From: Sphingomonas sp.
GTDB lineage: Bacteria; Pseudomonadota; Alphaproteobacteria; Sphingomonadales; Sphingomonadaceae
NCBI GenBank assembly: GCA_021732445.1
Contig: JAKFUZ010000003.1
Location: 1-64,000 of the forward strand
Length of the DNA stretch: 64,000 bases
Direction: 5' to 3'
Shown: piece by piece, positions 1 to 9,713 of the stretch
How positions within the stretch are numbered: position 1 is the stretch's first letter
Layout: every line of letters starts with the position of its first letter
The notes under the pieces: model-generated
The model's input: the letters and a program-made list of their open reading frames with translations, nothing else
Told to the model about the DNA's origin: nothing
The model's database searches: none
Translations under genes and position numbers: made by a program

Positions 1-216
1 CCCCCTCCGCCGCCGCCGCCTCCGCCGCCTTCGTTCGTGCCTGAGCCATCGACCTGGATTATCATGATGACAGGATTTTTCGCGCTTGGCGGCGCGCTGC
101 GCCGGCGCCGCGCCGGGCAGCGACCGCACGGGCGCGATGCCCTGAATGACCGCCCCCGGCTGCACCAGGGCGCCACGGACCCGGCGGATGGTCTCCCGGG
201 CGACGTCAGCGCCTGA
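1..216 (+). CDS. C-terminal fragment of a PEP-CTERM sorting-domain protein (5' truncated by window edge)
   Basis: Frame 1 reads PPPPPPPPPPSFVPEPSTWIIMMTGFFALGGALRRRR...DVSA*: Pro-rich linker, PEP motif, hydrophobic helix, Arg cluster; stop at 214-216. Confidence 0.75.
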   Translation, partial: PPPPPPPPPPSFVPEPSTWIIMMTGFFALGGALRRRRAGQRPHGRDALNDRPRLHQGATDPADGLPGDVSA

Positions 217-219
217 CCG

Positions 220-831
220 ATGCGCACCGCCGTTGCCTTCGTGCTGGTGCTGTTGATGGGGCTGGTGTTCATGCCGCAGCGGGACCACGCGTCACCGCTT
301 GACGACGCGATGACGGTGGCGACGCTTGAGGGCCCGCGCCTGACCTATCCTGCGGGTCGCCAGCCGCAACTCCTGTTGCCGGATGGCAAACGGGTGGCGG
401 TGAAAAGCCTGTTGAATATTACCAAGCCGATGAAGTTCGGTGACTTTATGTGGAATGATGCCGGGGTGCCGCCGGGGAAAAGCTGGGTTCGCGTTGATCT
501 GGCCCGGCAGACCTTGTCGGTATTCCGCGCAGGGCATGAAGTCGGCGCGGCCGTCATTCTGTACGGCGCTGATTCGAAACAGACGCCGCGCGGCATTTTT
601 CCCATTCTGGAGAAGGCCCGGGACCATCAATCGTCGCTGTACGATGCCGAAATGCCGTTCATGCTGCGGCTGACGGGCGATGGCGTTGCCATCCATGCAA
701 GCCTGGTGCGTGGCGGTTCGGCCACACACGGCTGTATTGGAGTGCCGCTCGAATTCGCGCGCCATTTGTTCGATGAGGTACAGGTGGATGATCTTGTGGC
801 AATTATCGACGATAAAAATAAGGCCGGCTAA
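220..831 (+). CDS. L,D-transpeptidase (YkuD-like) family protein
   Basis: N-terminal signal-like segment; WVRVDLARQTLSVFRAG...TPRGIF...IHASLVRGGSATHGCIGVP active-site-like motif. Confidence 0.75.
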   Translation: MRTAVAFVLVLLMGLVFMPQRDHASPLDDAMTVATLEGPRLTYPAGRQPQLLLPDGKRVAVKSLLNITKPMKFGDFMWNDAGVPPGKSWVRVDLARQTLSVFRAGHEVGAAVILYGADSKQTPRGIFPILEKARDHQSSLYDAEMPFMLRLTGDGVAIHASLVRGGSATHGCIGVPLEFARHLFDEVQVDDLVAIIDDKNKAG

Positions 832-986
832 GCCCCGACAATAGTCATTTCTACATGGTGTATTTGCCGTAAACCACAATTATCACTCGTGTATTTTTGG
901 TTAATGTCTGAATAACTTCAGCATTTAACGCACCATATAGCCAATCATGACAATCTTCCCGATGTTACCCGGGAGGTATTTGGTCT

Positions 987-1511
987 ATGGCTGCCACATC
1001 AATTTGGTCTGCGCTGGCGCGGGGCGCGATGTTGCTGGTTGCGCCGCTGATACTTGGCGCAACCGGCCTCACCACGAACATGCCCGACCGGGTTCTGGCC
1101 GCGCAGAATGTGGAGCGGATGGCGCTGGGCCTGGCGCCGCTGAGCTGGAATGCGCGGCTTGCGCGGTCGGCGCAGCAATGGGCGGATCATCTTGCTGCAA
1201 CCGGGGAGTTTCGACATGCACCGGAAGATTTCCAAGACCCTGAAGGGGAAAATCTGTGGGCCGGCACCAAAGGCTATTTCCCGGTTGAAGCGCGCGTGGC
1301 GGCCTGGGCACGCGAAAAGCAATATTTCAAGCCGGGAATATTTCCCAACAACAGCGTGACCGGGCGGGTCGAGGATGTTGGCCATTACACGCAGATGATC
1401 TGGCGTGAGACCCGGCAGGTCGGCTGCGCCGTCGCGACCGGGGCGGTCGAAGACGTGCTGGTGTGTCGCTATAGCGACGCCGGCAATTACATCGGTGAGC
1501 GGCCGCTTTAA
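987..1511 (+). CDS. CAP/SCP-domain secreted protein
   Basis: NVERMALGLAPLSWNARLARSAQQWADHLA...GENLWAG...VGHYTQMIWRETRQVGCAVA...LVCRYSDAGNYIGERPL. Confidence 0.9.
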   Translation: MAATSIWSALARGAMLLVAPLILGATGLTTNMPDRVLAAQNVERMALGLAPLSWNARLARSAQQWADHLAATGEFRHAPEDFQDPEGENLWAGTKGYFPVEARVAAWAREKQYFKPGIFPNNSVTGRVEDVGHYTQMIWRETRQVGCAVATGAVEDVLVCRYSDAGNYIGERPL

Positions 1512-1838
1512 CCCAAAGCGGAAAGAACTGCGCGCAAGCGGTTCCGGCGCCCGCTGGCCACCCAGTCATCGCCCGCAAAAATGCCCCGGCCCGCGCCGCG
1601 CCTCCGGTCGGCCGTGCCCCAATCAGGGTAATCACGGTGACTGCCGGTTGGCGCGCCGAATGAATGTGCGCTATCAGGGCTCGTTTCGGTCCGCTATCGT
1701 GCACGCGAGGGGAGCCGCCATCGCGTTTGCCCGGGGAGGCCCGTTTGTGAGTGTTTTGCGTATCGCTGCTCCCCCGGCCGGTGTGTCGATGACCGCGCGT
1801 CGGCGCCTGCCAGCTTCAACAGCCGAAATGCTCGTCGG

Positions 1839-2912
1839 TTGATCGTTCTGGCCCTGGCGGCCTTGCCAATGCTGCTTTGCGATAGCGGGTCACCGGATGC
1901 GGTGGCCGGCAGGGCAGCCGCGCTTGAGGCGTGCGCGCAGGCGCTGCCGGCACCCGCATTGGCCAGCCCCCTCTCGCGCCCGGCCGTGGAGCAAGACCGC
2001 CCGGTTGCCGTTGATCCGCAGGCAGCGGGTACAGCGGCGGCGGCGGACGACAGCGCTGCACCGCGGGCACCGGCGACGGGACGCCCATCGGCCGACCCTG
2101 CGGCCAAGCGTGATGGTGACCCAAGCGACATCGTGGTGCGGGCACGGATTGGCACCACGCCGGGTGATCCGCTTGAAGCCGTTAACATCCAGTCGTTCGA
2201 GATGACGCTGGAAGTGGATAAGGCCGTGCTCCGGCCGATGTCGCTCGCCTTTGCCAAAACGGTGCCGAGCCCATTGCGCGATGGCCTGGGCAATGCCTTG
2301 GCCAATGTCCGCGAGCCGGTCGTCTTCCTCAACTTTTTGCTGCAACATAAAGTGGGCAAGGCAGTCGAGACGCTGAGCCGGTTCGTCATTAATTCCACCC
2401 TTGGCGTGGCCGGGCTGTTCGACATCGCCAAACGCAGGCCCTTCAGGCTGCCGCGCCGGCCCAACGGGCTTGCCAACACCCTTGGTTTTTATGGCGTTCA
2501 TGCCGGGCCGTTCCTGTTCGTGCCATTGGTCGGCCCGATAACGTTGCGCGATCTTGTCGGTGGTGTGGTTGACCGGCTGGTGGTGCCAGGGTTTTTCGGC
2601 CGACCGTTCAACCAGCTATATTACACCGTGCCGACGGCGATTTTTAGCGAGCTGGACCACCGCGCGGCTTTTGATGAGCAGCTTGAGATGCTCCACAACG
2701 ACCCGGCAAACCCCTATGCGGCGACGCGCGCCTTTTACTTGCAACGGCGCGAAGCGGAGATCGAGGCGCTGCACCGCAAGCGCCGTCCGTCCGCCGGTGA
2801 TGCCTTGCCGGGGGAGGCGCCGGCCAACGCGCCGGCCACGCCCAGCGGCCCGGCCGCGCCGGTGCCGGCAACGCTCAATCCGTCAGACGCGTCGGTGCCG
2901 CCGCCAAAATGA
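1839..2912 (+). CDS. MlaA/VacJ family protein with extended N- and C-terminal low-complexity tails
   Basis: GDPLEAVN..., FLNFLLQHKVGKAVETLSRFVINSTLGVAGLFDIA...GVHAGPFLFVPLVGPITLRDLVG; start (TTG) uncertain. Confidence 0.8.
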   Translation: MIVLALAALPMLLCDSGSPDAVAGRAAALEACAQALPAPALASPLSRPAVEQDRPVAVDPQAAGTAAAADDSAAPRAPATGRPSADPAAKRDGDPSDIVVRARIGTTPGDPLEAVNIQSFEMTLEVDKAVLRPMSLAFAKTVPSPLRDGLGNALANVREPVVFLNFLLQHKVGKAVETLSRFVINSTLGVAGLFDIAKRRPFRLPRRPNGLANTLGFYGVHAGPFLFVPLVGPITLRDLVGGVVDRLVVPGFFGRPFNQLYYTVPTAIFSELDHRAAFDEQLEMLHNDPANPYAATRAFYLQRREAEIEALHRKRRPSAGDALPGEAPANAPATPSGPAAPVPATLNPSDASVPPPK

Positions 2913-3031
2913 TATCGTGCCGCCGGCGTCTTGTGCCGCGTTGCCCGCCGCCAGCAGCAGCACCTTATCATGCCGTTGGTGTGCCGTGTCTTTTCCGGTC
3001 AGCCGACGACGTCGTCCCGCCTCGATACGCG

Positions 3032-3388
3032 CTAGGCGACTTCGCCGTCGATCAACTCTGCCGCGCTGAGGCCAAGCAGGTCGATATGGTCGCGAATTTT
3101 TGGCCACATCGTGCCCAGAAAATGCGCCCGTTCCGCCGCGCGCAGTTTTTCGGCAGCACCTGCCAGCACGAACATGCCAACCCCGCGCCGCACCTCGACA
3201 TAGCCATCGTCCTGAAACCGCTGATAAGCCTTGGCAACGGTGAGCGGATTGGCGCCATGTTCGGCCGCAAGCGCACGCACCGACGGAAGCTGGTCGCCAG
3301 CGCGAAATTCGCCACGCAGCACGGCGGCCGAGATCGTCTGCCGCAGACGGATATAGACGGGACTTTCTTCGGTGTTCAGCGCTGCCAT
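3032..3388 (-). CDS. GntR family transcriptional regulator (short YtrA-like)
   Basis: PVYIRLRQTISAAVLRGEFRAGDQLPSVRALAAEHGANPLTVAKAYQRFQDDGYVEVRRGVGMFV wHTH. Confidence 0.9.
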   Translation of the reverse strand: MAALNTEESPVYIRLRQTISAAVLRGEFRAGDQLPSVRALAAEHGANPLTVAKAYQRFQDDGYVEVRRGVGMFVLAGAAEKLRAAERAHFLGTMWPKIRDHIDLLGLSAAELIDGEVA

Positions 3389-3426
3389 GGTGCCTTAATA
3401 CAGCAATTGCCGAAGGGTTCCAACCC

Positions 3427-4017
3427 CTATGGCTGCCACTCGTCGATAATGTGCCCCAGTTCGGGGCGAGTCCGGTCTTCAAGCGGGTGCGCTGGTGACC
3501 CGATAAACAGGAAGCCGGCGATATGTTCGGGCGCTGCCCCAAAGGCATCGCGCACCGCCTCTGAATAGGCGGGCCACCCCGTCAGCCACCCGCCGACAAA
3601 CCCCGTGGCGTGCACGGCATGCAGCAGGTTCATGCACGCAGCGCCGGCCGAAAGCTGTTGTTCCCAAAGCGGAATTTTGCTCTGCGTGACGGGAGACGAA
3701 AGCACCACGACCAGTGCCGGCGCCTGGTGGGCAAATTGTGCCATCGCCTCAAGTTCGAGCCGCGCGGCCTCGGGCCGTTCCGCCACATAGGCTGTAGTAA
3801 TGACCGCGGCGAGCCGGGCGCGGGCGGTGTCAGGCACAATGACGAAACGCCAGGGGGCGAGTTTGCCATGGTCAGGCGTGCGGGCGGCGATTGCCAAAAT
3901 CGCACGCAATTGCGCCGTATCAGGCCCCGGCGCGATCATGTCGCGCGGGCGGCAGGAGCGGCGCGAGGCCAGAAGCGACAGCGGCGTTGAGCGATCATTC
4001 AGCATGGCCTGCTCCAT
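3427..4017 (-). CDS. Nitroreductase family protein
   Basis: LLASRRSCRPRDMIAPGPD...ARTPDHGKLAPWRFVIV...SAGAACMNLLHAVHATGFVGGWLTGW. Confidence 0.9.
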   Translation of the reverse strand: MEQAMLNDRSTPLSLLASRRSCRPRDMIAPGPDTAQLRAILAIAARTPDHGKLAPWRFVIVPDTARARLAAVITTAYVAERPEAARLELEAMAQFAHQAPALVVVLSSPVTQSKIPLWEQQLSAGAACMNLLHAVHATGFVGGWLTGWPAYSEAVRDAFGAAPEHIAGFLFIGSPAHPLEDRTRPELGHIIDEWQP

Positions 4018-4158
4018 AGCGGCGCGCCCGCGCTCGATACAGCCAGATTATCGGCGATGGAAAGGGCCGGTTTACAGCGCCGGTTTTGGCGCTAGTCTTG
4101 CGGCAACAAGCGCTGCCGCCTGCCGAGCAGCCAATATTGTTTCAGGGAGCCTATCCAG

Positions 4159-5967
4159 ATGGAAACCCCAACCGCCGATTCCCCCCGGGAACCGGACATC
4201 AGCCATATCAACCCCGCCTCTGGCGAAACCTGGTTCGGCCACCCGCGCCAGCTCGCCCGGTTATTCTCGACCGAAGCGATGGAGCGGTTCGGCTATTATG
4301 GCATGCGCGCGCTGCTGACGCTGTATCTGGCACAGCATTTCCTGTTCAGCGACACGACGACGACGGGCATTTATGGCGGGTTTACAGCGCTTGTCTATCT
4401 GACGCCGCTGATCGGCGGGCTGATGGCGGACCGGTTCCTGGGGTCAAAACGTTCGGTGAAATTCGGCGCTATCATGATGGCGTGCGGCTATCTGACGCTG
4501 TGTTTCGGCGGCGAGGCGGCGCGGCCCTTTGCAACGATCGAGGGGCAGCGCTTCGACGTTCGCGTGCAGGGCGCCGGCGCTGCGCGCCAGCAATTCGTGC
4601 TCGATGGCGGCCGCCAGTTGCTCATCAGGGGCAATGACGACAAGTCGGTGTCGTTGCTCGACGAAAAGGGCGCCGAGGCGCGGCGCATAGCGGGCGGCGG
4701 CTTCGTGGCCGGCGGCGAGCGGTCGTCGGTTTCGGTGTTTCTGCTGCTCATCGGGCTGGCGCTGGTCACGATCGGCAATGGTTTTTTCAAGCCCAACATC
4801 TCGACGATGGTCGGCGCGCTCTATGCGCAGGGTGACCGACGACGCGATGCCGGCTTCACCATTTTTTACATGGGCATCAACCTTGGATCGCTGTTTTCGC
4901 AGATTCTGTGCCCGCTGCTGGCGGTGGGCATGGGCAGTTGGGGCGGGCTTGGCTGGTGGGCCGGTTTTGCGCTGGCGGCGGCTGGCATGATCGTCTCCTG
5001 GCTGCTGATCCAGTTCGACGGCGGCAAGCTCGACGGGATCGGCGATCGCCCGGCCGACGCGCCTGCCAACCGCGACCTGTTCATTTATGCAGGCGCGTTG
5101 CTGGCAATCCCGGTCGTCTGGTTCCTGTTCACTAACCTGATGAGCTATGTGGCGCCCGCTGAAGGGTCGGGGATTATCGGCTATTTTCTGGGCCTGCCAG
5201 TGATGGGCAAGATCATGTTTGGCACCTTTCTGGTGAGCGTGCCGGGCATTCTTGGCTGGTCATACTTCAACGGGTCGCGCCAGGAGTTTCAGATGATGCT
5301 GGCGGCGATGGTGCTCATCACCTTCAACACCGTGTTCTGGACGTTGTTCGAACAGGCCGGGTCGTCGCTGACCTTGTTTGCCGATCGCAATACCGATTTG
5401 TCGGTGTTCGGGCTGTTTTCGATTTCCGCCGGGCAGACGCAGTTCTTCAACGCCTTGTTCATCGTGCTGCTGGCGCCGCTGTTCAGCGCGATGTGGAACA
5501 TGATGGCCAAGCGCGGGGTGGAGCCCACGATTCCGATCAAGTTCGGCATTGCGCTGATGGGCGTGGGCGTTGGCTTCCTCATCCTTGTTTGGGGGTCGCG
5601 CTTTGCCGGGCCTGATTACAAGGTCGGGCTGTGGTGGCTGGCCGGGCTGTACCTGGTGCATTCCATCGCCGAATTATGCATTTCGCCGGTGGGGCTGTCG
5701 ATGATTACCAAGCTGTCGATCGCGCGGATCGTCGGCATGATGATGGGCGTGTGGTTCCTGTCGATCGCGGTTGCGCAATATGTCGCAGGCATCGTCGCGC
5801 AGTTTGCCAGCGTCGAAACGGTTGGCGGGCAGGTAACGAACCTCAAGGTCAGTCTGGACACCTATGTCGGCGTTTTCACGACGATATCGCAAATTTCAAT
5901 TGGGCTGGGCGTGCTTTTGCTGCTGCTCTCGTTTCCGCTCAGGAAGTGGATGCACGGCGTTACGTAA
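4159..5967 (+). CDS. Peptide MFS transporter (POT/PTR family)
   Basis: RLFSTEAMERFGYYGMRALLTLYLAQHFLFS..., NGFFKPNISTMVGALY, GINLGSLFS; multiple TM segments. Confidence 0.92.
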   Translation: METPTADSPREPDISHINPASGETWFGHPRQLARLFSTEAMERFGYYGMRALLTLYLAQHFLFSDTTTTGIYGGFTALVYLTPLIGGLMADRFLGSKRSVKFGAIMMACGYLTLCFGGEAARPFATIEGQRFDVRVQGAGAARQQFVLDGGRQLLIRGNDDKSVSLLDEKGAEARRIAGGGFVAGGERSSVSVFLLLIGLALVTIGNGFFKPNISTMVGALYAQGDRRRDAGFTIFYMGINLGSLFSQILCPLLAVGMGSWGGLGWWAGFALAAAGMIVSWLLIQFDGGKLDGIGDRPADAPANRDLFIYAGALLAIPVVWFLFTNLMSYVAPAEGSGIIGYFLGLPVMGKIMFGTFLVSVPGILGWSYFNGSRQEFQMMLAAMVLITFNTVFWTLFEQAGSSLTLFADRNTDLSVFGLFSISAGQTQFFNALFIVLLAPLFSAMWNMMAKRGVEPTIPIKFGIALMGVGVGFLILVWGSRFAGPDYKVGLWWLAGLYLVHSIAELCISPVGLSMITKLSIARIVGMMMGVWFLSIAVAQYVAGIVAQFASVETVGGQVTNLKVSLDTYVGVFTTISQISIGLGVLLLLLSFPLRKWMHGVT

Positions 5968-6009
5968 TCGCCTAATGGTGGCGTCCAACTACATGGGGGC
6001 GCGCAGGCG

Positions 6010-6696
6010 ATGGACGGCATAATGATGGTCGCAGTGGCGGCAGGCAGCTTTGTCGGCACGCATTTTCTGTTGTCGCACCCCTTGCGGGCGCCGCTGCTAA
6101 AGGCGCTGGGTAACGGCGGATTCATGGTTGTCTATTCGCTGGTTGCTGTCGCCACCATCGGCTGGATGGCGCACGCCTATAAGTCGGCCCCCGCGACCGC
6201 ACCGCTATGGGAGGTGGGTGACGGGCTGTGGGCACTGGCCACGCTTGTCATGCTGGTGGCGAGCATCTTGCTGATGGGCTCGCTTATCGGCAACCCGGCG
6301 CTGCCCGGGCCTGTGGCCGATGCGCCAGCACAAGCGCGCGGCGTCTTTGCCATTACGCGCCACCCGATGATGTGGGCCATGGCGCTGTGGGGTGTCGCGC
6401 ATATTCTGGTGTTTCCGGTGGCTGCCAATATCTGCCTTGCGCTGGCGATCATCGTCCTGGCGCTGGTTGGGGCCGCGCTTCAGGACAAGAAGAAGGAACG
6501 CCTTCAGGCCGAGCGCTGGCGGGCATGGGAATCGCGCACCGGCTTTTGGCCATTTGCCGCAATTGCTGCCGGCAAGGCGCGGTTCGGCGGTTTCCGGCCG
6601 CATGACTGGGCAGGCGGCCTGGCAATCTGGCTGCTCGCGAGCTGGGGGCATATCCCCGGCGCAGGCGTGGCCGCGGGCATCTGGCGCTGGTTCTAG
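6010..6696 (+). CDS. NnrU family membrane protein
   Basis: GSFVGTHFLLSHPLRAPLLKALG...GVFAITRHPMMWAMALWGVAHI pattern. Confidence 0.85.
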   Translation: MDGIMMVAVAAGSFVGTHFLLSHPLRAPLLKALGNGGFMVVYSLVAVATIGWMAHAYKSAPATAPLWEVGDGLWALATLVMLVASILLMGSLIGNPALPGPVADAPAQARGVFAITRHPMMWAMALWGVAHILVFPVAANICLALAIIVLALVGAALQDKKKERLQAERWRAWESRTGFWPFAAIAAGKARFGGFRPHDWAGGLAIWLLASWGHIPGAGVAAGIWRWF

Positions 6697-7922
6697 ACGC
6701 TGCTGCGCCCGCGTCGCGTGAGCGTGGCGGTGACCGCAATATCCATCGTCACATTGCCGACGGTGCGCATGATGTCGGGAAAGGTCTCGATGGCGACCAG
6801 CAGGCCAAGTGGCGCTATCGGCACGCCCATCGCAGCGGCAATCGGCGCGATTGAGCTGATGAAGCTGATGGAGCCGGGCAGGCTGACCGAGCCCATGGTG
6901 GTGATCGCCGCAACCGCCACGCCAGCGGCGAGCGACGTTGGCGTCAGCGGCACGCCAAACCAGGCCGCGACGTAAATCGCAACCGCCAGGTTCATCGCCG
7001 GGCTGGTCGCGCGGAACACGGCGACCGCAAGCGGCAGGATGACACCCGCCTCGCCCTCTGCCACGCCAAGCGCGGCCGAGCCCTTCAGCATGGCCGGCAG
7101 GGAGGCGAGCGAGGATTGCGTGCTGAGCGCCACCGACTGGGCCGGCAGTGCGGCGCGCACGAACCGGCCAGGCCCGACCCCGCCGCCGATGATGCCGATG
7201 GGAAACGCCGCCAGCCACACGATGCCGCCAACCGACGTCACCACCAGCACATAATGGAGCAGCGCGCCAAAGGCGGCCGTGCCGACCTGCGCGCCAACCA
7301 CCAGCGCCAGCGCGCCCACGCCAAGCGGCGCAAGCCACAAAACCCAGCCGATGACGACCAGCATCGCGTCCGCAATCGCCTGGAAAAATGCCGTGAGCAG
7401 CCGCCGCTGCGCCTCGGGCAGGCGCGTGATCGCAAACGCAAAGGCAAGCGTGAACACTATAAGCGGGAGAAACGAGTCGGTTGCCGCCGCGCTGATCGGG
7501 TTGGAGGGCACGATGGCGGCGAGGAATTCGCTGAATGCGGGCACGGCGCCCACGGGCTTTACGTCAACCAGCGCGCCCTTCATCGCTTCGGCCGCCGCTT
7601 TCGGTATCGGCCAGAGCCGCAGCAGCAGCGGCGTAACCAACGCGGCCATGATGGTCGCTGACCACAGCAGGAGGACGAACGCCGCCATCGCGCGCCCCGC
7701 CAGCCGGCCGGCGCGCGCGGCATCGGCGGTTGCGGCAACCCCGATCACCAGCAGCGACACGACGAGCGGCACAATCGTCATTTGCAGTCCGTGGAGCCAG
7801 GCGGTGCCAAGCGGCTGGGCAACGGCCAGCACGGCCGCGGCGAGCGCCGGCCTGCCGGCGAGCACAATCCCCGCGATCAGTCCAAGCACCAGGGCGGCAA
7901 AAATTCTGAGCGTTTGCGACAT
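6693..7922 (-). CDS. Dicarboxylate/amino acid:cation symporter (DAACS family)
   Basis: Multi-TM protein; IVPSNPISAA..., SSLASLPAML, ATSPAMNLAVAIYVA, GSVSLPGSISFISSIAPIAAAMGVPI. Confidence 0.85.
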   Translation of the reverse strand: MSQTLRIFAALVLGLIAGIVLAGRPALAAAVLAVAQPLGTAWLHGLQMTIVPLVVSLLVIGVAATADAARAGRLAGRAMAAFVLLLWSATIMAALVTPLLLRLWPIPKAAAEAMKGALVDVKPVGAVPAFSEFLAAIVPSNPISAAATDSFLPLIVFTLAFAFAITRLPEAQRRLLTAFFQAIADAMLVVIGWVLWLAPLGVGALALVVGAQVGTAAFGALLHYVLVVTSVGGIVWLAAFPIGIIGGGVGPGRFVRAALPAQSVALSTQSSLASLPAMLKGSAALGVAEGEAGVILPLAVAVFRATSPAMNLAVAIYVAAWFGVPLTPTSLAAGVAVAAITTMGSVSLPGSISFISSIAPIAAAMGVPIAPLGLLVAIETFPDIMRTVGNVTMDIAVTATLTRRGRSSV

Positions 7923-7997
7923 ACTCGCGCTTGTTCCTGTTCGGCGCTATCACCCGGCGTGACGCAGCAGCACCCATAGCGGCGGGGATGAGGGGCA

Positions 7998-9335
7998 ATG
8001 GCAAGAAAATATTTCGGTACCGATGGAATCAGGGGGCTGACCAACACACCGCCGATGACCGCGGCGACCGCGATGAAGGTCGGCATGGCGGCGGGCGCGC
8101 ATTTCCTGCGCGGCAGCCACAAGCACCGGGTCGTCATCGGCAAGGATACCAGACTGTCGGGCTATATGCTCGAATCGGCGATGGTTGCCGGGTTCACCGC
8201 GGTTGGCATGGATGTCGTGCTGCTCGGGCCAATGCCCACACCGGCAGTGGCGATGCTCACCCAGTCGATGCGCGCCGACATGGGCGTGATGATTTCGGCC
8301 AGCCACAACCCCTATTTCGATAATGGCATCAAGCTGTTTGGCCCTGATGGCTATAAATTGTCGGATGCCGACGAGATGGCGATTGAGGCGATGATCGACG
8401 GGGACGTGGCGCTGTCTCCGGCAACCGATATTGGCCGGGCGCGGCGGGTGGAGGATGCGCGCGGCCGCTATATCCATTTTGCGAAATCCACCTTTCCCGA
8501 AGAGTTGCGGCTCGACGGGCTGCGCGTGGTGGTCGATTGTGCCAATGGCGCCGCGTACCAGGTGGCACCTTCGGCGCTATGGGAATTGGGCGCGGATGTG
8601 GTGACAGTGGGCGTTGCGCCCAATGGTCGCAACATCAATGACGGGTGCGGCTCTACCGCGCCGCAATTGCTGTGTGAAACGGTGGTCGCAAGCGGTGCCG
8701 ACATCGGCATTGCGCTCGATGGCGATGCCGACCGGCTGATCGTCGTCGATGAAACGGGCGTTGTGGTGGACGGCGACCAGATCATGGCGACAATCGCCAC
8801 CGGCTGGGCCAAAGCGGGGCGGCTGCGCGGGGCGCTGATCGCCACCGTGATGTCGAATCTGGGGCTTGAGCGGCATCTGGCGGCGCACGGCATCGGCATG
8901 GCGCGCACCAGTGTTGGCGACCGGCACGTGCTGGAGGCGATGCGCCGGGGCGGCAACAATGTGGGTGGCGAACAATCTGGCCACATCATCCTTGCCGATT
9001 ATGGCACAACAGGGGACGGGCTGGTGGCAGCTCTTCAGATTCTGGCCGAGCTGGTGCGCGCCGGCACGTCGGCGAGCGCGCTGCTCAAGCAGTTCGAGCC
9101 CGTGCCGCAGCTTTTGAAGAATGTGCGTTTTTCGGGCGGCAAGCCGCTGGAGGCGCCGCGTGTTCGGGCGGTTATTGCCGAGGCTGAGGCGGCGCTGCAC
9201 GGCGCCGGGCGGCTCGTCATTCGCCCGTCGGGCACCGAGCCTGTCATCCGCGTCATGGCAGAGGGCGACGATTCTGACCTTGTGACGCGGGTTGTCGAGC
9301 GGATTTGCGAGGCGGTGCGCGAGGCAGCGACCTAG
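7998..9335 (+). CDS. glmM: Phosphoglucosamine mutase
   Basis: [29 protein letters not shown]..., [48 protein letters not shown]. Confidence 0.97.
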   Translation: MARKYFGTDGIRGLTNTPPMTAATAMKVGMAAGAHFLRGSHKHRVVIGKDTRLSGYMLESAMVAGFTAVGMDVVLLGPMPTPAVAMLTQSMRADMGVMISASHNPYFDNGIKLFGPDGYKLSDADEMAIEAMIDGDVALSPATDIGRARRVEDARGRYIHFAKSTFPEELRLDGLRVVVDCANGAAYQVAPSALWELGADVVTVGVAPNGRNINDGCGSTAPQLLCETVVASGADIGIALDGDADRLIVVDETGVVVDGDQIMATIATGWAKAGRLRGALIATVMSNLGLERHLAAHGIGMARTSVGDRHVLEAMRRGGNNVGGEQSGHIILADYGTTGDGLVAALQILAELVRAGTSASALLKQFEPVPQLLKNVRFSGGKPLEAPRVRAVIAEAEAALHGAGRLVIRPSGTEPVIRVMAEGDDSDLVTRVVERICEAVREAAT

Positions 9336-9488
9336 CGGTGGCGATATGGCAGCCGCGGCGCCAATCAGGCATAAGGGCGTGGCGCACAAGCAGCTCGGGA
9401 GAATTGTCATGAAACCACTCGGCACCGCAGTCGCCGCTGATAAGCACGGCCGCATCGCGGTTGAGGGTGACGGAACGGGCGACGCCTG

Positions 9489-9713
9489 ATGCTGGAGATG
9501 CGGCTCGATTGCGAACGCTGTGGCGCGGATTTGCCGGCTGACGCGCCCGGGGCGTTCATTTGCTCGTTCGAGTGCAGCTTTTGCGCAGACTGCGCCGACG
9601 CGCTTGACGAGCAATGCCCCAATTGCGGCGGAGAGTTGATGGATCGGCCCACCCGGACGGGGACTGCGCTGAAGAAATTCCCCGCCAGCACCATGCGCAT
9701 GTTCCGCCCGTGA
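9489..9713 (+). CDS. DUF1272-type zinc-ribbon-like small protein
   Basis: MRLDCERCGADLPADAPGAFICSFECSFCADCADALDEQCPNCGGEL; four Cys pairs. Confidence 0.85.
   Translation: MLEMRLDCERCGADLPADAPGAFICSFECSFCADCADALDEQCPNCGGELMDRPTRTGTALKKFPASTMRMFRP

Noticed and set aside
1-30. CCG microsatellite as a repeat element
   Set aside because: It encodes the Pro-rich linker before the PEP-CTERM motif in frame; not a separate element.
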